Assembly: GCF_000317555.1 (NCBI RefSeq)
Contig: NC_019745.1
Span: 2,976,001 to 3,040,000 of the forward strand
Reading direction: 5' to 3'
DNA length: 64,000 nucleotides
Origin: Gloeocapsa sp. PCC 7428
GTDB taxonomy: Bacteria > Cyanobacteriota > Cyanobacteriia > Cyanobacteriales > Chroococcidiopsidaceae
Below, piece after piece: positions 18,007-27,090 of this stretch. The translations under genes were made by a program, and so were the position numbers. Position 1 is the stretch's first letter. The number at the start of each line of letters is the position of its first letter. Below the pieces are notes generated by a model, which saw only the letters and a program-made list of their open reading frames with translations, was not told the DNA's origin and did not search any database.

Positions 18007-19470
18007 ATGCTGATTCAAACCCCAGATTGGGTCAAGCACGCTGTTTTTTATCAAATTTTTCCTGACCGTTTTGCTCAAAGTAAGTTACCGCGCAAGCGAT
18101 TATTGAAAAATGCCTCGTGGCAAGATTGGCATGAGATGCCCACACTCCAAGGCTACAAGGGTGGCGACTTGTGGGGTGTCACCGAACAGCTAGACTACTT
18201 GCAAAATTTGGGGATTACCGCCATCTACTTCACCCCCATCTTTCAATCGGCAAGCAATCACCGCTATCACACGCATGATTATTATCAGGTCGATCCGTTG
18301 TTGGGAGGAAATAGTGCGTTTAAAGAATTATTAGATGCTTGTCACGATCGCAACATGAAAGTCGTGTTGGATGGCGTGTTTAATCACTCCAGTCGCGGCT
18401 TTTTCTTTTTCCACGATGTCTTAGAAAATGGTCAACATTCGCCTTGGGTCGATTGGTTTAAAATCTACGATTGGCCTTTGTATCCTTATGATGACAATTT
18501 TCCGGCTAATTATGGTTGTTGGGCTGGGATTCGGGCGCTACCAGAGTTTAATCATGATAACCCAGAAGTGCGCGAGTACATCATGGAAATTGCGGAATAT
18601 TGGATTAAGTTTGGTATCGATGGTTGGCGCTTGGATGTGCCATTTGAAGTGAAAACGCCTGGTTTTTGGCAAGAGTTTCGCGATCGCGTCAAAGCAATTA
18701 ACCCCGAAGCTTATATTGTCGGTGAAGTTTGGGGCGATTCGCGGCAGTGGCTTGATGGTACGCAGTTTGATGGCGTCATGAATTACTTGTTTACAGGTCC
18801 TACGATTGCTTTTGCCGCAGGCGATCGCGTAGTTCCTAAACAAGTCCAGGGTCCTTCTTATGAGGCGTATCCGCCACTGTCTGCGCCTGAATATGCCAAG
18901 AAAATGCAGGAACTGCTGCAACTTTACCCTTGGGAAATTCAACTGACGCAGTTAAACTTACTGGCAAGTCACGACACGGCGCGGCTGATGTCTATTGCTG
19001 ATGGCGATCGTCAAAGTGTCGAATTAGCAACGCTACTGCTTTTAACGTTTCCTGGTGCGCCTAGTATTTATTATGGTGATGAAGTTGGCTTAGCTGGTGG
19101 GTTAGACCCTGATTCGCGTCGTGGTTTTCCGCTAGAGGCGCACTGGGAACGCGATATTTTAGAATGCCATCGTCAACTGATTGCGTTGCGACATCGTTAT
19201 CCTGCATTACGCACTGGGACGTATCGAGTTCTCTATGCTGATGCTGATATTTATGTTTTTGCGCGAATCTTAGACAAGGAAGAAATTATTGTTGCTGTTA
19301 ATAGGGGTACAACACCGGTAGATGTGACTGTCTTTGCAGATGATTTAAAGTCGCAACCGAGTAAGGTTTTGTATGGAGATGGTGTCGCGCAATGGCACAA
19401 TGCAGGTGAGTCGATTCGGATCGAGTTAAGTTTAGCTGCGCGTTCTGGGTGTGTTGTTGGTATAGGGTAG
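18007..19470 (+). CDS. Alpha-amylase family glycoside hydrolase (GH13, neopullulanase/cyclomaltodextrinase-like)
   Basis: The 487-residue protein is a GH13 TIM barrel. The four conserved regions are visible: DGVFNH (122-127), DGWRLDV with nucleophile Asp210, VGEVWGD with acid/base Glu240, and ASHDTARL with Asp323. The N-terminal WVKHAVFYQIFPDRF is typical of the neopullulanase/maltogenic amylase group, though the extra N-terminal dimerisation domain of that group is absent. No signal peptide, so it acts on glycogen or maltodextrin in the cytoplasm. A symmetrical terminator separates it from a convergent gene. Confidence 0.92.
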   Translation: MLIQTPDWVKHAVFYQIFPDRFAQSKLPRKRLLKNASWQDWHEMPTLQGYKGGDLWGVTEQLDYLQNLGITAIYFTPIFQSASNHRYHTHDYYQVDPLLGGNSAFKELLDACHDRNMKVVLDGVFNHSSRGFFFFHDVLENGQHSPWVDWFKIYDWPLYPYDDNFPANYGCWAGIRALPEFNHDNPEVREYIMEIAEYWIKFGIDGWRLDVPFEVKTPGFWQEFRDRVKAINPEAYIVGEVWGDSRQWLDGTQFDGVMNYLFTGPTIAFAAGDRVVPKQVQGPSYEAYPPLSAPEYAKKMQELLQLYPWEIQLTQLNLLASHDTARLMSIADGDRQSVELATLLLLTFPGAPSIYYGDEVGLAGGLDPDSRRGFPLEAHWERDILECHRQLIALRHRYPALRTGTYRVLYADADIYVFARILDKEEIIVAVNRGTTPVDVTVFADDLKSQPSKVLYGDGVAQWHNAGESIRIELSLAARSGCVVGIG

Positions 19471-19486
19471 AGTCTGGGAGTAAGAA

Positions 19487-19511
19487 AAGGGCTTGGCAGT
19501 GCCAAGCCCTT
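19487..19511. terminator. Bidirectional hairpin between convergent genes
   Basis: An 11-bp perfect stem, AAGGGCTTGGC with GCCAAGCCCTT, encloses a 3-base loop. It is 16 bp after the GH13 stop and 23 bp from the stop of the convergent small gene, so it can serve both. Confidence 0.75.
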
Positions 19512-19534
19512 ACTATAGTAGGTGATGCTTGAGG

Positions 19535-19846
19535 TTAGGAGATGGAGTTTCCGGCTTGGGTGAGCATTTGACCGAGTTGCTGTGCTTTTGTACCAGCTTC
19601 GCCACCAGCACTTGCCGCAGCTTCAGTCGTTTTGCTACCAACTTGCTTTAACGCTTGAGCAATACCAGAAGCATTACCACTCGCTAATTGGCTTTTTAGT
19701 TCACCTAAGGCGCTAGCAATTTCAGGGGCTGCGTCTTTTAATTGCTCTTGCCAGCTTTCAATATTAGCTAAAGCTGCTTCCGCAGGAATAGATGTTAAAC
19801 CACCTTGTAAAGCTGAAATGGTGGTATCTAAGTCTGCTTGTGCCAT
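19535..19846 (-). CDS. Small Ala-rich helical protein, function unknown
   Basis: The protein has 103 residues from the ATG at 19846, preceded by AGGTGA; an in-frame GTG three codons earlier is possible. It is rich in Ala, Gly and Gln (ASALGELKSQLASGNASGIA, GGEAGTKAQQLGQMLTQAG), with no membrane segment or signal peptide, and should be almost entirely helical. I do not recognise a named family. It ends at a shared terminator with the GH13 gene. Its clean start site and lack of overlap support it as a real gene. Confidence 0.65.
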   Translation of the reverse strand: MAQADLDTTISALQGGLTSIPAEAALANIESWQEQLKDAAPEIASALGELKSQLASGNASGIAQALKQVGSKTTEAAASAGGEAGTKAQQLGQMLTQAGNSIS

Positions 19847-20145
19847 GATGTTCACCTAAAAAATGTTTCCTTAATTCATTGTAAAGATATGTTGTGTTTT
19901 GTAAAGAGCAATTAAGTTAAATTAAGTTTAAACAAACATAATGAGTGCTAATTGCACACAAGCAATCTGGCGGAGCGAAGTTAATAAGAAACTTTTGCAA
20001 CAGGCATAAGCTAAATTTGAGATTCACACTATGCTTCATAGAAAAAACAAAGCAGAGTTGCGATCGCACTTAACAAACGTAATTGTATCTAAGTTTGCAA
20101 TTTCTGGTTGTTTGCAAGAACACAATCAGTACAGAGTATATTTTT

Positions 20146-20568
20146 TTACTCAGCAGCAACTAAACCAGGTATGAGTACCGCGTCAATGACATGAATTACG
20201 CCGTTATCTGTCAAAATATCTGATTGCAAAATATTAGCATTATTAACTTTAATACTACCTGATGCGGATTCAACTGCGACAACTGAGCCTTCGACGGTTT
20301 CGGCTTCCTCAATTTGCATTAAATCTTCGGCTCTGACATCTCCAAAGGCAACATGATACGTTAATATCCGCTTTAGCTTGTGATTGTCTTGCAGCAACGC
20401 GTCAAGTGTTACGCCTTCTGGTAGCTTGTTAAATGCTTCGTCTGTCGGCGCAAAGACGGTGTAGGGACCAGGACTTTTAAGGATATCAACTAAGTCAGTG
20501 GCTTTGATTGCTTCTACTAAAGTGTTGAAAGTTCCAGCGTTAACCGCAGTCTCGATAATGTCAGCCAT
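20146..20568 (-). CDS. Fasciclin (FAS1) domain protein
   Basis: The protein has 140 residues from the ATG at 20568 and is a single FAS1 domain: MADIIETAVNAGTFNTLVEA, then PYTVFAPTDEAFNKLPEG (H1 region), LKRILTYHV and DNGVIHVIDAVLIP (H2 region). Without a longer N-terminus there is no signal peptide, as in many short cyanobacterial FAS1 proteins. An upstream in-frame start at 20601 would add 11 residues of mostly unconserved sequence. Its role (adhesion, stress) is unknown in cyanobacteria. Nothing recognisable lies in the 290-bp gap before the neighbouring gene. Confidence 0.9.
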   Translation of the reverse strand: MADIIETAVNAGTFNTLVEAIKATDLVDILKSPGPYTVFAPTDEAFNKLPEGVTLDALLQDNHKLKRILTYHVAFGDVRAEDLMQIEEAETVEGSVVAVESASGSIKVNNANILQSDILTDNGVIHVIDAVLIPGLVAAE

Positions 20569-20707
20569 GAGATTTAAAACTGTTGTAGTATTAAAAATCA
20601 TTAATAAAATGAAAATAGCACCTTAGCATCTATCAACAGAGAGGTTGTAGACAATAGCAAATTTAAACGTCCTGATAAACTAGGAGAGATCCCCAGCACA
20701 AGATACT

Positions 20708-20941
20708 ATGCTCAAGCGTTCTAAGTTCGAGACGACCCAAACTCAAATTATGCATCGGGCAGAAGAATTAATCGGTGCAGCTTCTAACCGTTACCGGATC
20801 ACAGTTCAAGTTGCTAACCGCGCGAAGCGTCGTCGTTATGAAGATTTTGACAATGTAGACGATCCGATGATGAAACCAGTAATTCGGGCAATTATTGAGA
20901 TGTCTGATGAGTTAACGCAACCGGAAATTATTGGGGAGTAA
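20708..20941 (+). CDS. rpoZ: DNA-directed RNA polymerase omega subunit
   Basis: The 77-residue protein matches the short cyanobacterial omega: [42 protein letters not shown], and a C-terminal [17 protein letters not shown]. Omega helps fold and hold the beta' subunit and in cyanobacteria favours the primary sigma factor. A small exported-protein gene follows 9 bp later on the same strand and is probably co-transcribed. Confidence 0.95.
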   Translation: MLKRSKFETTQTQIMHRAEELIGAASNRYRITVQVANRAKRRRYEDFDNVDDPMMKPVIRAIIEMSDELTQPEIIGE

Positions 20942-20950
20942 CAAACGGCT

Positions 20951-21481
20951 GTGAGACGCAAGCAATCGCTGAGTTTACTACTCACTGCGCTAGGAGTAAT
21001 GTGTTTAGTTGTTTTGGGTTCAGGACGACATAACCCAACTCAATTTGCATTTCGACAACCGCCAGCGATTGCCCAAAGTGCGAGAATCAGCGATGCTTGG
21101 CAACAAGTTTATCAACAGCTACCCGATTTACCCCTCGAAAACCAATACATCAACCGACAAACTGGAAAAGTCGATCCAGAAAACACTTTATTGCGACGCT
21201 TGATTAGCTACCACACCTTCGTCAAAGGACGTCCGCCGAATTATCGACTCGATTGGAAATTGACTTTAGCGGATTATCTTGGTGCAAACGAATGGATTCG
21301 CGAAGAAAGTTATCCAGGACACGATACACTGCGACAAAATCCCCTAGAAGGCGATCGCGCTGCGATTCAACGCCTCAACCGCAATCAGCGAAATGCATTA
21401 GTGCAAGCGTTGGTAAATGTTTTTAGTAGTGTTTCACAGACAACTCCTAACACGCCACCAGAGGCACAACAAAATCCATAA
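20951..21481 (+). CDS. Conserved hypothetical exported protein
   Basis: The 176-residue protein starts with GTG at 20951, 9 bp after rpoZ. It has an N-terminal basic and hydrophobic signal (about 1-25), an AIAQSARI-like cleavage area near 40, then a mixed region with YHTFVKGRPPNYRLDWKLTLADYLG, and a low-complexity Thr/Pro/Gln tail. I know of similar unnamed proteins next to rpoZ in cyanobacteria but no function. It is probably periplasmic or membrane-anchored. The frame is fully open and codon use matches its neighbours. Confidence 0.75.
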   Translation: MRRKQSLSLLLTALGVMCLVVLGSGRHNPTQFAFRQPPAIAQSARISDAWQQVYQQLPDLPLENQYINRQTGKVDPENTLLRRLISYHTFVKGRPPNYRLDWKLTLADYLGANEWIREESYPGHDTLRQNPLEGDRAAIQRLNRNQRNALVQALVNVFSSVSQTTPNTPPEAQQNP

Positions 21482-21585
21482 TCAAGTTATACTACCGATT
21501 CAAACATTCGTATTTGTCAATTCTCCCCTGCACCTAAAGCCTCTCTGCTTGTCCATATACAGCTACTTTCAGGCAAAATAGTTAT

Positions 21586-21951
21586 ATGGAGCGTGTTGTC
21601 AAAAGCGGGACAGGTTGGCGTGTTGGATGGAATCCTCATGCGGCAAAGTATCAAGCTTTAATTGGTACAGATGACTGGGCGATTGAACTAACATCTGCGG
21701 AATTTTATGACTTTTGTCGATTAGCTGTACAGTTAACCGAAGCGATCGCTCAAATTTCACAAGAATTAATGGATGAGGAGAAGATTAGTTGTGAAGCCGA
21801 AAGTGACTTAGTGTGGATGGAAGTAACAGGATATCCTCATGCGTACAGTTTACACTTTATTTTGCATACAGGACGAGGAGTAGAAGGCACTTGGACACCT
21901 CAAGCTGTTCCTCATTTAATTCAAGCAGTGCAAATGATTCAAGTTTTCTAA
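21586..21951 (+). CDS. DUF1818 family protein
   Basis: The 121-residue protein shows the DUF1818 pattern: GTGWRVGWNPHAAKYQALIG, DDWAIELTSAEFYDFCRL in the middle and VEGTWTPQAVPHLIQAV near the end. The family is nearly restricted to cyanobacteria and plastid-bearing lineages and has no known function. It is soluble and stands alone downstream of the rpoZ pair. Confidence 0.88.
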   Translation: MERVVKSGTGWRVGWNPHAAKYQALIGTDDWAIELTSAEFYDFCRLAVQLTEAIAQISQELMDEEKISCEAESDLVWMEVTGYPHAYSLHFILHTGRGVEGTWTPQAVPHLIQAVQMIQVF

Positions 21952-22085
21952 GTTAAGGTTGGTAACTAGTAATTAAATAGCGATTAGCCGTTAGCCGTTA
22001 GCGTTCGATTAGCGTCTGTGTAGCTAAATGCTAATTACCAAATGCTAAAAGCTTTAACTCATTTTCACCTCTGACCTCTGACTAC

Positions 22086-22106
22086 GGGCAAGGCACTGCC
22101 TTGCCC
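22086..22106. repeat. Hairpin repeat between DUF1818 and tRNA-Pro
   Basis: GGGCAAGGCA and TGCCTTGCCC form a 10-bp inverted repeat with almost no loop. The same motif, diverged, appears at 2656-2680 and in simplified form at 34823-34842. A pyrimidine-rich run follows, so it may terminate transcription from the left. Confidence 0.7.
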
Positions 22107-22156
22107 CTCTTACTCTTTTAATTCTTGTGCAATTGTGTTACTATAATTATTCTTAA

Positions 22157-22230
22157 CGGGGCGTAGCGCAGCTTGGTAGCGCGCCACTTTGGGGTAGTGG
22201 AGGTCGTGGGTTCGAATCCCGCCGCTCCGA
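22157..22230 (+). tRNA. tRNA-Pro (anticodon GGG)
   Basis: A 74-nt cloverleaf can be folded: acceptor arm CGGGGCG/CGCTCCG, D arm with GCGCAGCTTGGTAGCGC, anticodon arm CCACT-TTGGGGT-AGTGG giving anticodon GGG, and T arm GTGGGTTCGAATCCCGC. The discriminator base is A and CCA is not encoded. The D-loop GG and the GTTCGAATC T-loop are intact, so the gene should be functional. It reads CCC/CCU proline codons. Confidence 0.95.
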
Positions 22231-22250
22231 TATGTTGTGAAGTCAGTTGT

Positions 22251-22820
22251 TTACTGCGACTGTCGTTTGATTGCAAGTATCTGGAATCCCTTGTTTAAGC
22301 TGAAAAGGAGTAATCCTAATACTAAGCTGATGGCTAGTAACGGTACAAAAATGGCGAGTCCTGATAACACAAACGCGCCAACTGACTCGATTGTCGTGAC
22401 AATGCTGTTACCAAATCCTACCGTGAGTGCGGTTGAAGACAATCGTGTAAAACTGGTTAAAGCTTGAATGATTCCTGCTGATCCACCGCCAGCAATCACT
22501 GCCATTGTCCATTTGAGGAGAGGATCGGTATTCGGAAATAACGCCGCAGCAATCCAAGTACCAAAAGCGATCGCAGTCGGAGTAGCAACTGTATCTAATA
22601 AGTTATCAACCCAGGGAATGTAATAAGCTGCAATTTCAATCGCTGTGGCAATACCAAACGCATAAAGTGCAGGATACGTTCCCATCCACTCAAATCCTGA
22701 CGATAAGGGTAGATGTCCGTAAATTGCTGCAAGACTCATCACAAGTGGTGGAACAAAAATCCGAAAGCCACAAGCTGCACTCAAAGCAATACCAATGACT
22801 ATACTTTCTAAGGTATCCAT
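22251..22820 (-). CDS. DUF4126 integral membrane protein
   Basis: The 189-residue protein is strongly hydrophobic with about five or six membrane segments and the DUF4126 features: IGIALSAACGFRIFVPPLVMSL at the start, YIPWVDNLLDTVATP in the middle and AGGGSAGIIQALTSFTRL later. Function is unknown in this family, which is widespread in bacteria. It is transcribed towards the tRNA-Pro gene. Confidence 0.85.
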   Translation of the reverse strand: MDTLESIVIGIALSAACGFRIFVPPLVMSLAAIYGHLPLSSGFEWMGTYPALYAFGIATAIEIAAYYIPWVDNLLDTVATPTAIAFGTWIAAALFPNTDPLLKWTMAVIAGGGSAGIIQALTSFTRLSSTALTVGFGNSIVTTIESVGAFVLSGLAIFVPLLAISLVLGLLLFSLNKGFQILAIKRQSQ

Positions 22821-22942
22821 AGTTGGATTAAGTATAATTATGCCCTTCTAGATTCATTCTAAATGAGTAAAAAAGTCTTGGATGAGCGATTAGCTGTTAG
22901 CTTTTAGCTAATTACCTGAATTTATGTATTTTAGTAAACATT

Positions 22943-24139
22943 ATGACTCAAGTTGTCATTGTCGGGGCAGGTCCTGCGGGTGCAACGCTAGCACTTCTAT
23001 TGGTAAAACGCGGTATTCGTGTCACATTAATTGAAGCATCGCGCAACTTTCGGCGGATTTTTCGGGGTGAAGGGTTAATGCCTAGTGGTTTGGATGCGCT
23101 TGAACAAATGGAGTTGTTACCCATTTTAGAACGCATTCCGCATCAACCTTTAGATGCTTGGGAGATTATTATTAATAAGCGATCGCTTTTCCGCGTTGAT
23201 GAACCGATAGAACCTGGTGGTAAGCCTTGTACATTGGTTTCGCAGCCAGCTTTGCTAGAAGCGCTTATTGATGCAGCTAGCCGTTATTCTCATTTTGAGT
23301 TTATACAGGCGACGGCGGTACAAGATTTATTGTGGAATCAACGAGTTAGCGGTGTAAAACTGAGTGATGGACGCTACATTAATGCAGATTTAGTGATTGG
23401 CACCGACGGGCGCAATTCGATTGTACGGCAACGTGCAAACTTAGCTTTAGAGCAACAATCGCACAGCTTTGATATTTTATGGTTTAAATTAGCCGATAGT
23501 CCGCGTTTTGCGTCGGAGAATATCTTTTATTCGATTGTGTGCGATCGCTATGCATTTGGATTGTTTCGCGGTTCGGAAGGAGATCTCCACTTAGGTTGGA
23601 CACTTCCTAAAGATTTTCCGCGAGATTGGAAATTAGTTGATAATTGGGCTGAAATCTTTGCTTCTGCATCACCAGCATGGCTAGCCGAACATTTTCGCGA
23701 GTCAGCAGCGACAATTGAGCGACCTGTGTTATTATCCGTCGTTGTGGGGCGGTGTCCGCGTTGGTATCAACCAGGTGTATTGCTACTAGGCGACGCGGCG
23801 CATCCGATGTCACCAATTCGCGCCCAAGGTATCAATATGGCGTTGCGCGATGCGATCGCTGCGGCAAATTATTTAGTTCCTTGCTTGTCTCAAGGTGACA
23901 CTGCGGAAATTGATGCCGTATTACCGCGTATTCAGTCTCAACGAGAGCCTGAGATAATTAAAGCACAACGATTGCAAAGCCAAGAAGCGGCGCAAGCTGA
24001 ACTTTTAGAAAATAGCGCCATCCTCCGCTGGGGCGCAAGTGTGTTCGCACCTTTAATTCGCATTCCGGTAAAACTGTCTTGGTTGCATCGACAGCGCGAG
24101 TTACGCCAAGGAGTAACGCCGATTAAACTTACAGTCTAA
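22943..24139 (+). CDS. FAD-dependent monooxygenase (UbiH/PHBH-like)
   Basis: The 398-residue flavoprotein has an N-terminal FAD dinucleotide fold (VIVGAGPAGATLALLL, about 4-19, then RVTLIEAS), the IGTDGRNSIVRQ motif in the middle and GDAAHPMSPIRAQGINMALRDA towards the end. All three FAD/NADPH group A motifs are thus intact. It should hydroxylate an aromatic or isoprenoid-type substrate using NAD(P)H and oxygen; the substrate is unknown. It stands as a single gene with no partner dehydrogenase. Confidence 0.88.
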   Translation: MTQVVIVGAGPAGATLALLLVKRGIRVTLIEASRNFRRIFRGEGLMPSGLDALEQMELLPILERIPHQPLDAWEIIINKRSLFRVDEPIEPGGKPCTLVSQPALLEALIDAASRYSHFEFIQATAVQDLLWNQRVSGVKLSDGRYINADLVIGTDGRNSIVRQRANLALEQQSHSFDILWFKLADSPRFASENIFYSIVCDRYAFGLFRGSEGDLHLGWTLPKDFPRDWKLVDNWAEIFASASPAWLAEHFRESAATIERPVLLSVVVGRCPRWYQPGVLLLGDAAHPMSPIRAQGINMALRDAIAAANYLVPCLSQGDTAEIDAVLPRIQSQREPEIIKAQRLQSQEAAQAELLENSAILRWGASVFAPLIRIPVKLSWLHRQRELRQGVTPIKLTV

Positions 24140-24259
24140 AAGCGATCGCCTTTGCGTCATTAATTCTGTCTCAGTACCTATAGAAGAAAATCTTTGCTTT
24201 TGGTGAGATATAGAGTAGAAGCAGGCTATACCAATAGCTGATAATCAGGAGGAAATACT

Positions 24260-25180
24260 TTGCTGCACGATCCATCATCTACTCAAGTTGAAGTAGAGGC
24301 GTTGTCTACAACTTCCCCGCTACTTGCATTATTAGAAGAAAACAACACTCACCAGCTAACAGAGTTACTCGCTAACCAGCAACCAGCAGAAATTGCCCGT
24401 CAAATTGCTGCATTACCATCACATCTGCAAAATCAAATCTTTTACTTACTCCCTAGAAGTCAAGCGATCGCAGTTTATCAACTCCTTGATAGTAAAGTAC
24501 AGCAACAATTACAAGCAGACTTTCAAAAACATAGCGAATATAACATTATCAAAAACCTTTCACTAGAAGACAAAAAACAGTTGTTTCAATTTTTATATTT
24601 ACAAAGTCCTCATCTTGAAGTTTCAGAAAATCAAGAAAGTAATTATTTTCCAAGTAATCCTTTCGCTGTGACTCGCCGCAGAATCGGTTGGTTATTTGTC
24701 TTACTCATCACAAATACAATCACCGCAGCCGTGATTGAAAGTCAAGAAGATGTATTGCAAAAAGTTGTTGTTTTAGCTATTTTTATTCCCTTACTTCTCG
24801 CTAGCGGTGGCAATGTGAGTATCCAAGCTGCAACGGTAGTCGTACGCGGGCTAAACTCAGATCGGGCTACTCAAAATCGGTTACTACCTGTCTTGGGTAG
24901 AGAAGCGATCGCAGGAATATTACTTGGGGCAATGATGGGGTTAATTGTGGTTGGAGAAGCTTTACTTTTACAGAATAATCCTACTGTAGCGATCGTGGTA
25001 GGAGTAAGTTTATTTACTATCTCTATTATTGGCACCATCTCCGGTGCTACTTTACCCTTTTTGTTTCAATTTCTCGGCTTCGATCCTGCTTTGATGTCTG
25101 CACCTCTCAGCGCTACGATTGTCGATGTTTTAGGTATATTAATTTACCTTTACACTGCACGAGCTTTTTTGCATATATAG
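24260..25180 (+). CDS. MgtE-like divalent-cation transporter without CBS domains
   Basis: The 306-residue protein starts with TTG at 24260, preceded by AGGAGG. Residues about 25-120 resemble the MgtE N-terminal superhelical domain (QLTELLANQQPAEIARQIAALP). Five membrane segments follow directly (about 140-306), containing the pore-region pattern IPLLLASGGNVSIQAATVVVRGL. The CBS pair that gates classical MgtE channels (450 residues) is missing. Magnesium or another divalent cation is the probable substrate, with altered regulation. The next gene, a MntP-type exporter, converges on it. Confidence 0.82.
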   Translation: MLHDPSSTQVEVEALSTTSPLLALLEENNTHQLTELLANQQPAEIARQIAALPSHLQNQIFYLLPRSQAIAVYQLLDSKVQQQLQADFQKHSEYNIIKNLSLEDKKQLFQFLYLQSPHLEVSENQESNYFPSNPFAVTRRRIGWLFVLLITNTITAAVIESQEDVLQKVVVLAIFIPLLLASGGNVSIQAATVVVRGLNSDRATQNRLLPVLGREAIAGILLGAMMGLIVVGEALLLQNNPTVAIVVGVSLFTISIIGTISGATLPFLFQFLGFDPALMSAPLSATIVDVLGILIYLYTARAFLHI

Positions 25181-25202
25181 CATAAATTCATGCAATTTTA
25201 CT

Positions 25203-25769
25203 TCATGTTGTCACGTTCATTAAATTTTCTATTAAGATTTTACTACCAATAGCAATTAAGATACCACCACCAACAATTTCAATCTTGTTATGAAAAAGAT
25301 TGCCAAATTTATTACCAATAAATACTCCAAAGAATGTTAACCAAAAAGTAATAAATCCGATCGCAGTGATAATTGTAAAAATAGAATCTTTTAACAATGC
25401 AAAACCTAAACCTACAGCTAAAGCATCAATACTTGTACCAATAGCTAAGGCTAACAAAGTAGAGTTACATAAAGGATTAAATTCTTTTTCTTCATCTTCT
25501 TGGCACGATTCATAAATCATTTTTGCGCCAAGTAAACAGAGAATACTAAAAGCTACCCAGTGACTAATTGCTGCTAGCAGAGTTCTTAAGCTGATTCCTG
25601 CCATCCACCCAATTAATGGCATGATAGCTTGAAAGCCTCCGAAAAAGATCGCAATTTTTAAAGCTTTGCGAACCTTGACATTTTTGATTTTTAAACCACT
25701 AGCAACTGAAACTGCAAAGGCATCTGCTGCTAATCCCAAAGCTAAAATCAGAGTAGCCGTTGGTTGCAT
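25203..25769 (-). CDS. mntP: MntP-type manganese efflux pump
   Basis: The 188-residue membrane protein has six predicted helices in two repeats, each with the family Asp motif: LGLAADAFAVSVASGL near the N-terminus and LAIGTSIDALAVGLGFAL in the second half. These aspartates bind the exported metal. It should remove excess manganese across the plasma membrane. The 460 bp upstream are AT-rich and include a dispersed repeat; I found no convincing yybP-ykoY-type manganese riboswitch there. It converges with the MgtE-like gene, an interesting pairing of divalent-metal genes. Confidence 0.88.
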   Translation of the reverse strand: MQPTATLILALGLAADAFAVSVASGLKIKNVKVRKALKIAIFFGGFQAIMPLIGWMAGISLRTLLAAISHWVAFSILCLLGAKMIYESCQEDEEKEFNPLCNSTLLALAIGTSIDALAVGLGFALLKDSIFTIITAIGFITFWLTFFGVFIGNKFGNLFHNKIEIVGGGILIAIGSKILIENLMNVTT

Positions 25770-26059
25770 TTATCTTATACACTTAATTCATTCCTCTATA
25801 GTTTTACCTGAATTCTCATTAAAATTCTATGGATTTTTTTCATATTCAATTCATTGTTAATTCATATTTCTCTCATAATTTAAAATTCATACAAATAAGT
25901 TTAAATCTTTAAGTTTTCTTATAAGAATTATAAGTATTAAATATAGTTTACTAACGTTTCAGGAGTTTTGCTATCTTTATATCTACTCAAGTTTCACTTA
26001 AAATTAGACTAACCTGTATCAACCTTTGTGCAGAAAAATTCGTTTTAAAATTTAGCTTA

Positions 26060-26210
26060 GCGAATAAATTCGCAGCTAAATAACAAAGTCCACCTTCGTG
26101 GACTTACAATTAAACTCAGCGGGCAAAGGATATCTTACCACCAAACGTGCCAGCGTACACTTTGTTAGGTAGCTCCGACTTCAGCAGGAGGGTGTCTGCG
26201 ATTTATATGC
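26060..26210. repeat. Dispersed composite repeat, copy 2
   Basis: It begins with GCGAATAAATTCGC (26060-26073), continues with the hairpin AGTCCACCTTCGTGGACT and, after a spacer, has GTACACTTTGTTAGGTAG and GGAGGGTGTCTGCGATTT. The copy near 58814-58945 has the same order of blocks. No reading frame is conserved, so it looks like a small non-autonomous element. The rest of the 460-bp gap is AT-rich and featureless. Confidence 0.7.
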
Positions 26211-26231
26211 ATAGTTCTCAAAAATCTTTCC

Positions 26232-27089
26232 TCATTCAAGGTTCATTGCTTTAGCGGTAAGTTCGTCAACGATGCGATCGGGTAAAAACTTTAGCATCGC
26301 TCTAATTCTGGCATCTTGCCCAACAAGATAGCGAGTCTTTGGTCTTTTTGCGGTAAGTGCGTGAACAACAGCTTGAGCAACTTTATCCGGCGAAATTCCT
26401 TTTTGTGCAAGAGTTGCTGCGCCAAGGCTAGCTGTTTTCATTGGCTGACCATAAAGTTCATGGGCTGGCTGTGGTAAACTTTGCTGTAAGGTGTCAGCTT
26501 GGCTCAAAGATTTTTGCCAAATGGGGGTTGAGATCGCACCAGGTTCAATAATCGCTACCCAGATTCCCCAAGGGCGCAACTCAAGACGTAACGCATCCGT
26601 CAAAGCTTCTAGCGCGAATTTAGATGCACTATAAGCACCGAGAAACGGTGTCGCGCTTCTTCCAGTAATCGAACCCATATTCACAATTCGTCCCTTAGCT
26701 AATCGTAGTAGCGGCAGAAAAGCTTGAGTAACGGCAAGTTGTCCAGTTACATTAACTTCTAGCTGTTTGCGAAATTCCGTTATTGGGATAAACTCTAACG
26801 GTGCGCCAACGGCGATACCTGCGTTGTTGACTAATCCAATTAATCCAGAATTTCCGACGGCGATCGCCACCTTTTGCATAGCGGCGGTAATCGAGTCAAG
26901 ATCAGTCACATCCAAAAAAATCGGCGTTAACTTTGGCGAGGCTTTCGCTTGCAAAGCTTGCGCATCTGCATTTGTGCGTACACCAGCAAAGACTTGAAAC
27001 CCTAGTTGATCTAAACGTACAGCACACGCTGCACCAATTCCTGTCGATGCACCTGTGACAACGACTGCACCTTGCGTTATTTGAGTCAT
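26232..27089 (-). CDS. Short-chain dehydrogenase/reductase (SDR)
   Basis: The protein has 285 residues from the ATG at 27089, one base after the devA stop; an upstream in-frame start at 27107 would overlap devA. It has the cofactor loop TGASTGIGAA, the NNAG motif (VNNAGIAVG), the catalytic Ser and YSASKFA (Tyr/Lys) and the PGAIST loop, all the classical SDR residues. It should oxidise or reduce a small alcohol/ketone or fatty-acyl substrate with NAD(P)(H). As last gene of the DevBCA-type operon it may tailor the exported lipid; that is inference from position. Confidence 0.9.
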   Translation of the reverse strand: MTQITQGAVVVTGASTGIGAACAVRLDQLGFQVFAGVRTNADAQALQAKASPKLTPIFLDVTDLDSITAAMQKVAIAVGNSGLIGLVNNAGIAVGAPLEFIPITEFRKQLEVNVTGQLAVTQAFLPLLRLAKGRIVNMGSITGRSATPFLGAYSASKFALEALTDALRLELRPWGIWVAIIEPGAISTPIWQKSLSQADTLQQSLPQPAHELYGQPMKTASLGAATLAQKGISPDKVAQAVVHALTAKRPKTRYLVGQDARIRAMLKFLPDRIVDELTAKAMNLE

Positions 27090-27090
27090 C

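Noticed and set aside
25770-26231. yybP-ykoY manganese riboswitch upstream of mntP
   Set aside because: The region is AT-rich, and I could not find the conserved paired core of that riboswitch; only a dispersed repeat is visible.
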